From positions 14,753 to 78,752 of the forward strand of contig CABIZO010000009.1 in assembly GCA_902363255.1 (NCBI GenBank): 64,000 bases of DNA, written 5' to 3'. Origin of the DNA: Peptostreptococcaceae bacterium. Its GTDB lineage: Bacteria > Bacillota > Clostridia > Peptostreptococcales > Peptostreptococcaceae. Each line of letters starts with the position of its first letter. The first letter of the stretch is position 1. The notes under the pieces were generated by a model that was not told where the DNA came from, ran no database searches, and was given only the letters and a program-made list of their open reading frames with translations. Of the stretch, positions 53,456-64,000 are shown piece after piece. The position numbers and the translations under genes were made by a program.

Positions 53456-54388
53456 TTACTTATCAATTACCTCAGATAATTTTTGTGTAAATTCTTGTGC
53501 CGCATCTATACCCATTCCTCTTTGTCTAAAGTTCATAGCCGCAACTTCAATTATCATAGATGTATTTCTTCCTGGTTTAACAGGTATTACTAGTTTTTCA
53601 ATTTGTCTTCCTAGTATTTCTTCATATTCCCTATCTAAACCTAATCTATCATAATATTTTTGTTGGTTCCAATTTTCAAGTTCAATAACTAGATCTATTG
53701 CTTTTTGATTTTTTACAGCCCCAACGCCATATAGACTCTTAACATCTATTATTCCTATTCCTCTTATCTCCATATAATGCTTTAATAATTCAGGTGCTTG
53801 ACCTACAAGTCTACTATCATCAACTTTTCTAATTTCAACTGCATCATCGGCCACAAGTCTATGACCTTTTTGTATCAATTCTAAAGCAGTTTCTGATTTA
53901 CCTATACTACTCTCACCTTTTATAAGGACACCTATACCATATACGTCTACCAAAACTCCATGCATAGTAACATGAGGTGCCAACTTGTTATCTAAATAAT
54001 TAGATAATCTATTAATAAATCTAGTAGTATTACATTTGCTACTTAAAACCACTCTATTATATTTTTTAGCATTTTCTATTATATCTGTATCTACATCTAA
54101 GCCTCTAGTGACTATTAGCACAGGTATCTCATAAGAGAAAAATTTATCTAATATTTCTGCTCTTTTTTCTTTTCCCATATTTTGAAAATAAGTATACTCT
54201 GTTCTACCTATTATTTGAATCCTTTCATAAGGAAAATATTCAAAATATCCTGCTAATGGCAATCCCGTTCTATTTAAATCTTCCGACTCCACATAGTATT
54301 CCTTATACTTTGGCATATATACCACTTCTAAATCTAAATCATCAATTAGTTGAGATATAGATACTTTATCTTTCACAGTTTCCATCAA
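53456..54388 (-). CDS. hprK: HPr kinase/phosphorylase
   Basis: 310 residues, the usual size. The Walker A motif GESSIGKSE is at residues 158-166, followed by the family signature LVGQAPELLKHYMEIRGIGII (about 203-223) and, toward the C-terminus, a region that contacts HPr. HprK phosphorylates HPr at Ser46 when fructose bisphosphate is high and reverses it when phosphate is high. HPr-Ser-P then activates CcpA, the repressor expected to act on the cre site at 5279-5294. The start is a TTG at 54388 immediately followed by ATG, after AGGGAG. It lies 4 bp after uvrC, an unusual but known neighbour pair. Confidence 0.95.
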   Translation of the reverse strand: MMETVKDKVSISQLIDDLDLEVVYMPKYKEYYVESEDLNRTGLPLAGYFEYFPYERIQIIGRTEYTYFQNMGKEKRAEILDKFFSYEIPVLIVTRGLDVDTDIIENAKKYNRVVLSSKCNTTRFINRLSNYLDNKLAPHVTMHGVLVDVYGIGVLIKGESSIGKSETALELIQKGHRLVADDAVEIRKVDDSRLVGQAPELLKHYMEIRGIGIIDVKSLYGVGAVKNQKAIDLVIELENWNQQKYYDRLGLDREYEEILGRQIEKLVIPVKPGRNTSMIIEVAAMNFRQRGMGIDAAQEFTQKLSEVIDK

Positions 54389-54392
54389 TTAC

Positions 54393-56207
54393 TTAATCTC
54401 CCTTTCTAAAATAGTCATAAATATTTTCTGCTACACTTTTATTTAACCCCTCTACTTTAGATAATTCTTCTACTGATGCATTTTTTATATCTTCAATACT
54501 TTTAAAATGAGATAATAAAGCTTTTTTCCTTTTCTCTCCCACACCAGGAATATCATCTAAAGAAGATTTTGTTAGAGATTTGTTTCTCAAGCTTCTATGA
54601 TAACTTATGGCATAGTTATGAACTTCTTCTTGAATACTTGCTACAAATCTATATAAATTTGATGTTTTGTCAAGCTCTATTTCCTTCGAAGCACATATTA
54701 ATCCTTTTGTTCTATGCTTATCATCTTTATACATTCCCCATAAAGGAATATCTATCCCATATTTATCAAAAACTTTTTGCACAGCACTAACTTGACCTTT
54801 ACCACCATCTAATAGTATTAAATCAGCAAAATCACCTTTTTGCAATCTTCTATCTAAAATTTCTGCCATAGAATCATAATCATTTGGTCCTTCTACTGTC
54901 TTAATTTTATATCTTCTATATTCCTTTTTATCCTTAAGGCCATTTGTAAATACTACCATAACCCCTATAGAATCTACACCTTGTATATTGGATATATCAT
55001 AAGATTCTATTCTTCTTGGTGTTTCTTCTAATCCTAATACTTCAGCTAACTCTATTAAAGCCCCTTCACTTCTCTCATATTTTCTTTTATTTAAATTAGA
55101 GAACTTTTCTAAATACTCCATAGCATTTTTCTTAACCATGGATATTAAACTTTTTTTATCTCCTTTTTGTGGAACTCTTATGGTTACTTTTTGTCCTTTA
55201 ATATTAGATAACCACTCTTCTAGAACAACTTGATCTTCTATTTCTGATTCAATTATAATTTCTTTTGGAATATACTCTGCCTTCATATAGAATTGTTTCA
55301 CAAAAGAACCAAGTATAGACTCTTTACTAGAATCCTTCGTTCCTTCTAGAATGAAATGCTCTCTTCCAACAATTTTTCCATGTCTAATAAAGAATGATTG
55401 TACACAAGCTTCTTCATCATTATAAGCCATGGCGATTATATCTTGATTTATATCATCTGTAGAAATATCAATTTTTTGTTTTTGCAACATTTCTTGAAGA
55501 TTTATTATTTTATCTCTATAAATTGCTGCTTCTTCAAAATTAAATTCCATAGAGCATTTATTCATTTTTTCTTTTAAAATTTCTATTAATGTTTCTTCTT
55601 TTCCAGATAGGAATAATAGTATTTCTTCTATCATCTTATTATATTCTTCTTTTGAAACATTTCCAGTACAAGGTCCTACACATCTTTTTATATGTAGATT
55701 TAAACATGGTCTCATATTATTTTTTATAGCTCTTTCAATATCCACGTTACAAGTTCTTATAGGATAAATATTTCTTATAACTTCTAAAGTATCGTTTACA
55801 GCTTCAACATTTGTATATGGCCCAAAATATTTTGCCTTATCTCTAAGAACTCTTCTAACTTTTAATACCCTTGGATAATCTTCGTTCACCGTTACTTTTA
55901 TATAAGGATAAGTTTTATCATCTCTCAATAATACATTATATTTTGGTCTATATTTTTTAATTAAATTACATTCTAAAATTAAGGCTTCCAACTCAGAATC
56001 AGTAATTATATACTCAAATGATTTTATATTTTTAACCATTGATTTTACTTTAGAAGAATGATTTTTAGATGATTGAAAATACTGTCTTACTCTATTTTTT
56101 AATGATATGGCTTTTCCAACATATATTATTTTGTCATTTTCATCTTTCATTAAATATACTCCAGGCTCAGCTGGTAGTTTTTTTAATTGATCCTGTATAT
56201 CAAACAC
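54393..56207 (-). CDS. uvrC: Excinuclease ABC subunit C
   Basis: 604 residues. The N-terminal GIY-YIG nuclease domain has GVYLMKDENDKIIYVGKA (about 16-33). A UVR motif in the middle contacts UvrB (EFNFEEAAIYRDKI). The C-terminal endonuclease (RNase H-like) region has DLILLDGGKGQVSAV, followed by two helix-hairpin-helix motifs (LDDIPGVGEKRKKALL, LSKVEGLNKSVAENIY). It makes both incisions of nucleotide excision repair after UvrA-UvrB damage recognition. Cytosolic. Its stop lies 4 bp before hprK. Confidence 0.97.
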   Translation of the reverse strand: MFDIQDQLKKLPAEPGVYLMKDENDKIIYVGKAISLKNRVRQYFQSSKNHSSKVKSMVKNIKSFEYIITDSELEALILECNLIKKYRPKYNVLLRDDKTYPYIKVTVNEDYPRVLKVRRVLRDKAKYFGPYTNVEAVNDTLEVIRNIYPIRTCNVDIERAIKNNMRPCLNLHIKRCVGPCTGNVSKEEYNKMIEEILLFLSGKEETLIEILKEKMNKCSMEFNFEEAAIYRDKIINLQEMLQKQKIDISTDDINQDIIAMAYNDEEACVQSFFIRHGKIVGREHFILEGTKDSSKESILGSFVKQFYMKAEYIPKEIIIESEIEDQVVLEEWLSNIKGQKVTIRVPQKGDKKSLISMVKKNAMEYLEKFSNLNKRKYERSEGALIELAEVLGLEETPRRIESYDISNIQGVDSIGVMVVFTNGLKDKKEYRRYKIKTVEGPNDYDSMAEILDRRLQKGDFADLILLDGGKGQVSAVQKVFDKYGIDIPLWGMYKDDKHRTKGLICASKEIELDKTSNLYRFVASIQEEVHNYAISYHRSLRNKSLTKSSLDDIPGVGEKRKKALLSHFKSIEDIKNASVEELSKVEGLNKSVAENIYDYFRKGD

Positions 56208-56266
56208 TTTTGTTCCTCCAAAGATTCTCTTTGCTCATATTGTATTCTAAATTTTATTCTATAATA

Positions 56267-56304
56267 AAACTTCTAATCTTTATATAGATAAAAATTAGAA
56301 GTTT
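56267..56304 (-). terminator. Terminator after uvrA
   Basis: Perfect 11-bp stem AAACTTCTAAT / ATTAGAAGTTT with a loop of 16 bases and a T-rich tract on the minus strand. It separates uvrBA from uvrC. Confidence 0.7.
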
Positions 56305-56338
56305 ATATTTAACCTTTTAAGATATTTAAATCTAAAAC

Positions 56339-59164
56339 TTATTCAAAGTATTTTTTTAAGAAATGTCCTGTATATGACCCTTTTACTTGAGATACTTCCC
56401 TAGGTGTTCCAGTAGCTATTATTTTACCACCTTTGTCTCCACCTTCTGGCCCTAAATCTATAATATAATCACATGTTTTTATAACATCTAAATTATGTTC
56501 TATTACAACTATAGTATTTCCTGTATCTGCTAGCTTTTGTAAAACATGAATTAATTTATCAACATCTGCCATATGAAGACCTGTTGTAGGTTCATCAAGG
56601 ATATATAAAGTCTTTCCAGTTGGTCTTTTGCTTAATTCTGTTGCAAGTTTAATTCTTTGAGCTTCTCCTCCTGATAACTGAGTAGAAGGTTGACCAAGTT
56701 TAATATAAGAAAGACCAACATCCATTAATGTTTCTAATTTTCTTTTTATTGATGGTATATTTTCAAAGAACTCTACTGCTTCTTCCACATTCATGTCTAA
56801 TATATCTGCTATACTCTTATCTTTATATTTAACTTGTAGAGTTTCTCTATTATATCTCTCACCTTTACATACTTCACATGGTACATAAACATCTGGTAAG
56901 AAATGCATCTCTATTTTAATTATACCGTCACCTTTACAAGCTTCACATCTACCACCTTTAACATTGAAACTAAATCTGCCTTTTTTATAACCTCTAGCTT
57001 TAGCTTCATTAGTTGTTGCAAATAAATCTCTTATTTGATCAAATACACCTGTATAAGTAGCAGGATTTGACCTAGGTGTTCTTCCTATTGGACTTTGATC
57101 TATATTTATTACTTTATCTATATTTTCTATACCTTTTATCTCTTTATGCTTACCAGGTCTTTGTCTTAATCTATTAACTTTACTTGCTACACCCTTGTAT
57201 AAAATAGAGTTAATTAATGAACTTTTCCCTGAACCTGACACACCAGTTATACATACAAATTTTCCAAGAGGTATTTTAGCATTAATATTTTTTAAGTTAT
57301 TTTCTATGGCACCTTTAATTTCAATAAAGTTTCCATTACCATCTCTTGTGCTATCTGGTATTTCTATTACTTTTTTACCACTTAGATATAATCCTGTCAT
57401 TGATTTAGGATTTTCTAATATTTCATCTAAAGTACCTTGAGCAACTATTTCTCCACCATGAACACCAGCTCCTGGACCAATGTCTACAACATAGTCAGCT
57501 TCTCTCATAGTATCTTCGTCATGTTCAACTACTATTAATGTATTTCCGATATCTGTTAAGTGCCTTAGAGTTCCTATTAATTTTTCGTTGTCCCTTTGAT
57601 GAAGCCCTATACTCGGCTCATCTAGAACATATAGAACTCCAACTAAAGCAGAACCTATTTGTGTTGCAAGTCTAATTCTTTGAGCTTCTCCTCCTGATAA
57701 AGTTCCAGCTTTTCTTGATAATGTTAAATATTCAAGTCCAACATCTCTCAAGAAAGATGCTCTTTCTTTTATTTCTTTTAATATTTCATGAGCTATAAAT
57801 TTATTTTTTTCACTTAAATCTAAATTGTTAATAAACTCTAATAATTCTTTTACAGATAAATCTGTAACTTGAATTATATTTTTACCACCTATTAAAACAG
57901 ATAATACTTCTTTTCTAAGTCTATTTCCTTTACATTTTGGACATGGTGTTTCACCCATATATTCTTCTATCTTATCTCTTGAGTAGTCTGAATTAGTCTC
58001 TCTATATCTTCTTTCAAGATTTACTATTACACCTTCAAAAGGAGCTTTATATTCTCTTCTTCCTCCAAATTTTGAATCAAATATAAATTCAACCATTATA
58101 TTATTTTTACCATAAAGTAATTCTTGAACAAAATCTTCTGGTAAATCTTTAAATGGTGTATCTAGAGATACATTAAAATGTGCTGCTAAACTTTGTACCA
58201 TTTTACTATAATATGTATCATCACTAGTACTTACACTTCCCCAAGCTGCTATAGCACCTTGTTTTATACTTAAATCCTTATTAGGTATGACTAATTCTGG
58301 ATCAACTTCTCTACTTTCTCCAAGTCCGTTACATACATCACAAGCACCAAAAGGAGCATTAAATGAGAACATTCTTGGTGATAATTCTTCAATTCCTATT
58401 CCATGGTCTGGGCAAGCAAATTTAGTAGAGAATAAAATTTCTTCTCCATCTATTATTTGAGCTATAACAAGTCCATCAGACATTTTAACAGCTGTTTCAA
58501 TTGAGTCAGCAAGTCTAGCTTCTATTCCAGGTTTTACAACTATTCTATCTACAACAACTTCTATGTTATGTTTCTTATTCTTCTCTAAATCTATATCATC
58601 AGTTACTTCCTGATTTTCTCCATTAACTCTAATTCTTACAAAACCATCTTTAGCTATATTTTCTATAAGCTTTTTATGAGTTCCTTTTTGACCTCTTACT
58701 ACAGGTGATAAGATTTGAAGTTTAGTTCTTTCTGGAAACTCTAGTATTTTATCTACTATTTCTTGTATAGTCATTTGTGCTATTGGTTTGCCACATACTG
58801 GACAATGAACATCTCCAACCCTTGCAAATAGAAGTCTTAGGTAGTCATAAATTTCTGTTACTGTTCCTACCGTAGAACGAGGGTTTTTAGATGTTGTCTT
58901 TTGGTCTATTGATATGGCTGGTGATAAACCTTCTATGTATTCAACATTTGGCTTTTCCATTTGTCCCAAGAACTGTCTAGCATAAGCTGATAAACTTTCC
59001 ACATATCTTCTTTGACCTTCTGCATAAATAGTGTCAAAGGCTAAAGAAGATTTTCCTGAACCTGATAGTCCTGTAAAAACTATAAACTTATTTCTAGGAA
59101 GTTCTAAATTTACATTTTTAAGATTATGCTCCTTGGCACCTTTTATAATGATTTTATCTTCCAT
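56339..59164 (-). CDS. uvrA: Excinuclease ABC subunit A
   Basis: 941 residues, full length. There are two ABC ATPase modules: Walker A GLSGSGKSSLAFDT near residue 33 and GVSGSGKSSL near residue 640, each with LSGGEAQRI(R/K)LATQ/E signatures. Zinc sites of the CxxC type are in CPVCGKPIAQ, CPDHG...CDVCNGLGE, CPKCKGNRLR and CEACKGDG...CEVCKGERY. UvrA finds distorted DNA and loads UvrB. Its ATG overlaps the uvrB stop by one base (TAATG), so the two are translationally coupled. Confidence 0.98.
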   Translation of the reverse strand: MEDKIIIKGAKEHNLKNVNLELPRNKFIVFTGLSGSGKSSLAFDTIYAEGQRRYVESLSAYARQFLGQMEKPNVEYIEGLSPAISIDQKTTSKNPRSTVGTVTEIYDYLRLLFARVGDVHCPVCGKPIAQMTIQEIVDKILEFPERTKLQILSPVVRGQKGTHKKLIENIAKDGFVRIRVNGENQEVTDDIDLEKNKKHNIEVVVDRIVVKPGIEARLADSIETAVKMSDGLVIAQIIDGEEILFSTKFACPDHGIGIEELSPRMFSFNAPFGACDVCNGLGESREVDPELVIPNKDLSIKQGAIAAWGSVSTSDDTYYSKMVQSLAAHFNVSLDTPFKDLPEDFVQELLYGKNNIMVEFIFDSKFGGRREYKAPFEGVIVNLERRYRETNSDYSRDKIEEYMGETPCPKCKGNRLRKEVLSVLIGGKNIIQVTDLSVKELLEFINNLDLSEKNKFIAHEILKEIKERASFLRDVGLEYLTLSRKAGTLSGGEAQRIRLATQIGSALVGVLYVLDEPSIGLHQRDNEKLIGTLRHLTDIGNTLIVVEHDEDTMREADYVVDIGPGAGVHGGEIVAQGTLDEILENPKSMTGLYLSGKKVIEIPDSTRDGNGNFIEIKGAIENNLKNINAKIPLGKFVCITGVSGSGKSSLINSILYKGVASKVNRLRQRPGKHKEIKGIENIDKVINIDQSPIGRTPRSNPATYTGVFDQIRDLFATTNEAKARGYKKGRFSFNVKGGRCEACKGDGIIKIEMHFLPDVYVPCEVCKGERYNRETLQVKYKDKSIADILDMNVEEAVEFFENIPSIKRKLETLMDVGLSYIKLGQPSTQLSGGEAQRIKLATELSKRPTGKTLYILDEPTTGLHMADVDKLIHVLQKLADTGNTIVVIEHNLDVIKTCDYIIDLGPEGGDKGGKIIATGTPREVSQVKGSYTGHFLKKYFE

Positions 59165-61134
59165 TAATTATTTATCCTTTCTTCCAACTCTTTTATCTTA
59201 TCTCTTAACTGAGCTGCCCTTTCAAATTGTAAGTTCTGTGCAGCTTCCATCATTTCTTTTTGTAAAGCTTCTATACTAGTTTGAATATCGTATTCATCTT
59301 CACTCTCGGCAATTCCAAATACAACTTCTTCATTAGCTGGTTTAAGTGTTTCTATACTATCCCTAACTTCTTTGACAATTGTCTTAGGAATTATTCCATT
59401 TTCCTCATTATATCGAGATTGTATTTCTCTTCTTCTTTTAGTTTCTTCAATAGTTGCAGCCATAGAACGAGTAATCTTATCAGCATACATTATAACTCTA
59501 CCCTCTGAGTTTCTTGCCGCACGTCCTACTGTTTGTATTAATGAAGTTTCAGATCTTAAGAAACCTTCTTTATCTGCATCTAATATGGCAACTAAAGATA
59601 CTTCTGGTATATCTAAACCTTCTCTAAGTAAGTTTATACCTACTAATACATCAAATTTACCAAGTCTCAAATCTCTAATTATTTCTGTTCTTTCCAATGT
59701 ATCTATATCTGAATGTAAATATTTAACCTTTATTCCTATCTCTTTTAAATAATTAGTTAAATCTTCACTCATTTTCTTTGTTAAAGTAGTAATTAAAACT
59801 CTTTCATTTTTTTCAACAACCTTGTTTATTTCACCCACTAAATTATCTATTTGATTTTCTATTGGTCTCACTTCTATAATTGGATCAAGTAGTCCTGTTG
59901 GTCTTATTATTTGCTCTGCTACAGTCGTTGAGTGCTCTATTTCATAAGGTCCTGGTGTTGCAGAAACAAATAACACCTGATTTATATTTTCCTCAAATTC
60001 AGCGAAATTTAAAGGCCTATTATCATAAGCAGATGGCAATCTAAAACCATTATCTATTAGTGATTGCTTTCTTGAACGGTCTCCTGCATACATTCCTCTA
60101 ACCTGAGGTATAGTAACGTGAGATTCATCTACTATTAATAAAAAATCATCTGGGAAGAAACTCATTAATGTATAAGGCTTCTCACCTTCTTCTCTTCCTG
60201 TTATATGTCTTGAATAGTTTTCTATCCCTTGACATGTACCTATTTCACTAAGCATTTCTATATCGTACTTAGTTCTTTGTTCAATTCTTTGAGCTTCTAA
60301 TAATTTATCATGCTCTTTAAAATATTGAACTCTTTCTACTAACTCTTCTTCAATAGCTTCCACCGCATGAGCAACCCTTTCAGGAGTAGTTACATAATGA
60401 GATGCGGGGAATACAGCTATATAGTTTCTTGTTCCTAGAATCTTTCCTGTGACATAATCTATTTCCACTATTCTATCTATCTCGTCGCCAAAGAATTCTA
60501 TTCGTATAGCCTTTTCATCATCACTGGCAGGGAATAATTCTAAAACATCTCCCCTAACTCTAAATGTACCTCTGACAAAGTTAATATCATTTCTTTCATA
60601 TTGTATATCTACTAATTTTCTTATAAGAGTATCTCTATCTATTTCCATTCCTGTTCTAATAGATAACATAAGTTTTTTATAATCATCAGGATCCCCAATA
60701 CCATAAATACAAGAAACAGATGACACTACTATTACATCGTCCCTTTCTAATATGGATGCTGTAGCTGAGTGTCTTAATTTATCTATCTCATCGTTTATAC
60801 TTGCATCTTTTTCTATATATGTATCGCTAGATGCCACATAAGCCTCTGGCTGATAGTAATCATAATAACTTACAAAATATTCTACTGCATTATTTGGGAA
60901 AAACTCTTTAAACTCACTATATAATTGAGCGGCTAAAGTTTTATTATGAGCCAGGATTAAAGTTGGTTTTTTTACCTCTCTAATTATATTTGCCATAGTA
61001 AAAGTCTTACCTGAACCTGTTACACCCAGTAATGTTTGAAACTTCTCATCATTATTAATTGAGGTAACAATTTCTTTTATCGCTTCTGGCTGATCCCCTG
61101 TTGGCTTAAATGCCGATTGAATTTCAAAATCCAT
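59164..61134 (-). CDS. uvrB: Excinuclease ABC subunit B
   Basis: 656 residues. Walker A GVTGSGKTFTMAN is near residue 38. The beta-hairpin that threads DNA is in VSYYDYYQPEAYV, helicase motifs are LIVDESHVTIPQ and VGINLLREGLDIPEV, and the C-terminal UVR domain (NLQFERAAQLRDKIKELEER) binds UvrC. The start has AAGGAG(TGAGG) upstream. The promoter carries a LexA-type box, so the uvrBA operon should be SOS-induced. Confidence 0.98.
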   Translation of the reverse strand: MDFEIQSAFKPTGDQPEAIKEIVTSINNDEKFQTLLGVTGSGKTFTMANIIREVKKPTLILAHNKTLAAQLYSEFKEFFPNNAVEYFVSYYDYYQPEAYVASSDTYIEKDASINDEIDKLRHSATASILERDDVIVVSSVSCIYGIGDPDDYKKLMLSIRTGMEIDRDTLIRKLVDIQYERNDINFVRGTFRVRGDVLELFPASDDEKAIRIEFFGDEIDRIVEIDYVTGKILGTRNYIAVFPASHYVTTPERVAHAVEAIEEELVERVQYFKEHDKLLEAQRIEQRTKYDIEMLSEIGTCQGIENYSRHITGREEGEKPYTLMSFFPDDFLLIVDESHVTIPQVRGMYAGDRSRKQSLIDNGFRLPSAYDNRPLNFAEFEENINQVLFVSATPGPYEIEHSTTVAEQIIRPTGLLDPIIEVRPIENQIDNLVGEINKVVEKNERVLITTLTKKMSEDLTNYLKEIGIKVKYLHSDIDTLERTEIIRDLRLGKFDVLVGINLLREGLDIPEVSLVAILDADKEGFLRSETSLIQTVGRAARNSEGRVIMYADKITRSMAATIEETKRRREIQSRYNEENGIIPKTIVKEVRDSIETLKPANEEVVFGIAESEDEYDIQTSIEALQKEMMEAAQNLQFERAAQLRDKIKELEERINN

Positions 61135-61149
61135 ATATCCTCACTCCTT

Positions 61150-61187
61150 CAGAACATCCGTTCCGTATAATTACAGTTTTAATTATA
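61150..61187 (-). promoter_or_regulatory. LexA (DinR) box and promoter of uvrBA
   Basis: GAACGGATGTTC (61152-61163, minus strand) fits the Gram-positive LexA box core GAACRNRYGTTC at every position. It lies just downstream of an extended -10, TGGTATAAT (TATAAT at 61182-61187), where LexA would block initiation; no clear -35 is seen. DNA damage induction of uvrBA is known in Firmicutes. Confidence 0.85.
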
Positions 61188-61310
61188 CCACAATAATACG
61201 AATATTTACCTTCTGTATAAACATTTATTATAAAATTTATTCATTAATATATATTACCCATTTAATATAATTTAAATAATGCCTATTATAAAAGTATCTT
61301 TTGTTTACAA

Positions 61311-61345
61311 AATAATAGAGCTTATGCATAATAAGCTCTATTATT
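61311..61345. terminator. Distal terminator of the rRNA-tRNA operon
   Basis: Perfect 14-bp stem AATAATAGAGCTTA / TAAGCTCTATTATT. It lies between the tRNA cluster and the uvrB promoter region and can act in either direction. With the hairpin at 61380-61410 it insulates uvrB from rRNA transcription. Confidence 0.75.
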
Positions 61346-61374
61346 TTTATCTTAAGTTTATACTTCCTATTAAA

Positions 61375-61410
61375 TAACAAAAACCATGTGTAAATTTTAC
61401 ACATGGTTTT
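61375..61410 (-). terminator. Proximal terminator of the rRNA-tRNA operon
   Basis: Inverted repeat AAAACCATGTGTAAA / TTTACACATGGTTTT (61380-61394 and 61396-61410), followed on the minus strand by a T-rich tract, 12 bases after tRNA-Lys. Confidence 0.8.
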
Positions 61411-61421
61411 CTGATGATAAT

Positions 61422-61497
61422 TGGTGACCCATCGGAGATTCGAACTCCGGACACCTTGATTAAAAGTCAAGTGCTCTACCGACTGAGCTAATGAGTC
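61422..61497 (-). tRNA. tRNA-Lys (anticodon TTT)
   Basis: Read on the minus strand: acceptor GACTCAT pairs with ATGGGTC (one G-T), D arm TAGCTCAGTCGGTAGAGC, anticodon loop with TTT in CTTTTAA, T arm GGAGTTCGAATCTCC, and encoded CCA. Last tRNA of the cluster. Confidence 0.96.
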
Positions 61498-61503
61498 ATT
61501 TTA

Positions 61504-61580
61504 TGGCGACCTGGAAGGGGCTCGAACCCTCGACCTCCAGCGTGACAGGCTGGCATTCTAACCAACTGAACTACCAGGCC
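61504..61580 (-). tRNA. tRNA-Asp (anticodon GTC)
   Basis: Acceptor GGCCTGG pairs with CCAGGTC, D arm TAGTTCAGTTGGTTAGAATG, anticodon GTC in CTGTCAC, T arm GAGGGTTCGAGCCCCTT, encoded CCA. Confidence 0.96.
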
Positions 61581-61595
61581 GCGTTTGTGTTTTTA

Positions 61596-61671
61596 TGGTG
61601 GGACCAACAGGGCTCGAACCTGTGACCCCCTGCTTGTAAGGCAGGTGCTCTCCCAGCTGAGCTATGGTCCC
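61596..61671 (-). tRNA. tRNA-Val (anticodon TAC)
   Basis: Acceptor GGGACCA pairs with TGGTCCC, D arm TAGCTCAGCTGGGAGAGC, anticodon TAC in CTTACAA, T arm ACAGGTTCGAGCCCTGT, encoded CCA. Confidence 0.96.
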
Positions 61672-61686
61672 GAAAATTAATTAAAT

Positions 61687-61760
61687 TGGAGCGGGTGAAG
61701 GGGATCGAACCCTCACAGCCGGCTTGGAAGGCCGGAACTCTACCATTGAGCTACACCCGC
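61687..61760 (-). tRNA. tRNA-Gly (anticodon TCC)
   Basis: Acceptor GCGGGTG pairs with CACCCGC, D arm TAGCTCAATGGTAGAGT, anticodon TCC in CTTCCAA, T arm GAGGGTTCGATCCCCTT, encoded CCA. Confidence 0.96.
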
Positions 61761-61761
61761 A

Positions 61762-61836
61762 TGGTGACTCATAGGGGAATCGAACCCCTGTTACCGCCGT
61801 GAAAGGGCGGTGTCTTAACCGCTTGACCAATGAGCC
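61762..61836 (-). tRNA. tRNA-Glu (anticodon TTC)
   Basis: Acceptor GGCTCAT pairs with ATGAGTC (one wobble), D arm TGGTCAAGCGGTTAAGAC, anticodon TTC in CTTTCAC, T arm AGGGGTTCGATTCCCCT, encoded CCA. Confidence 0.96.
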
Positions 61837-61839
61837 ATA

Positions 61840-61915
61840 TGGAGCTGGTAATAGGACTCGAACCTACAACCTGCTGATTACAAGTCAGCTGCTCTACCAA
61901 TTGAGCCATACCAGC
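61840..61915 (-). tRNA. tRNA-Thr (anticodon TGT)
   Basis: Acceptor GCTGGTA pairs with TACCAGC, D arm TGGCTCAATTGGTAGAGC, anticodon TGT in CTTGTAA, T arm GTAGGTTCGAGTCCTAT, encoded CCA. First tRNA after the 5S gene. Its product is a substrate of the ThrRS encoded at the other end of the window. Confidence 0.96.
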
Positions 61916-61921
61916 ACCTTA

Positions 61922-62037
<116 letters not shown>

Positions 62038-62109
62038 TAATCTTCATCTAAAGTATTAACTTTTGTTAGTACTTTCAAAACTGCTAACATTTAAGATATA
62101 ACTTATCTT

Positions 62110-64000
<1,891 letters not shown>

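Overview
The window is AT-rich, low-GC Firmicute DNA. It carries strong AGGAGG-type ribosome binding sites, frequent GTG/TTG starts, sporulation genes (a ytxC-like gene and sleC), a T-box leader, HPr kinase and a bifurcating [FeFe] hydrogenase. Together these point to an anaerobic, spore-forming Clostridia. The gene set and the style of the 5S/23S/tRNA block fit the Peptostreptococcaceae (Clostridioides/Paraclostridium/Romboutsia relatives), but the genus is an inference. I see no prophage, insertion sequence or CRISPR array.

Layout. 1-1511: 5' end of thrS with its T-box leader, then ytxC. 1697-6066: nucleoside catabolism (MFS transporter, uridine phosphorylase, phosphopentomutase) beside a GntR/UTRA regulator, with a near-perfect cre site and a palindromic operator on the operon promoter. 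6311-11344: a BMP-type nucleoside ABC transporter (lipoprotein, ATPase, two permeases). 11548-18424: DegV, TrmL, VanW-family protein, endonuclease III, LonB-like protease and a QueG-like protein. 18488-21734: RusA-like nuclease, glutaminase, aldo/keto reductase and an ArsR-type regulator. 21988-26314: prsW - rsmF - lepB - nucleoside kinase. 26452-29178: the spore cortex-lytic enzyme gene sleC, facing a DUF4163/DUF3298-like gene split by a frameshift in a run of ten A. 29251-33965: a very large DUF445-family membrane protein in an operon with a small ArsR regulator; a 23-bp perfect inverted repeat overlaps the promoter. 33998-37572: M20 amidohydrolase, HAD phosphatase, and a fusion of an ADP-ribosylglycohydrolase to a macrodomain.

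37661-43877: a poly(glycerol-phosphate) locus with TagD and three CDP-glycerol glycerophosphotransferase genes, one double-headed. 43995-47289: prolyl aminopeptidase, RlmD and an RsuA-type pseudouridine synthase. 47554-48477: class II fructose-bisphosphate aldolase. 48478-53450: a 710-bp AT-rich region with a Rex-like site, then hydC-hydB-hydA. 53456-61165: hprK, uvrC, uvrA and uvrB, with a LexA (DinR) box before uvrB. 61311-64000: on the minus strand, the 3' part of a 23S gene, 5S, then tRNA-Thr, Glu, Gly, Val, Asp and Lys.

Several parts connect. HprK makes the HPr-Ser-P co-repressor of CcpA, and the nucleoside operon carries a cre site. Two nucleoside importers, Udp, DeoB and a uridine-kinase-like protein form a nucleoside scavenging theme. 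The best candidates for something undescribed are the ARH-macrodomain fusion, the ArsR/giant-DUF445 operon with its long inverted repeat, the homopolymer-split gene and the double-headed glycerophosphotransferase.
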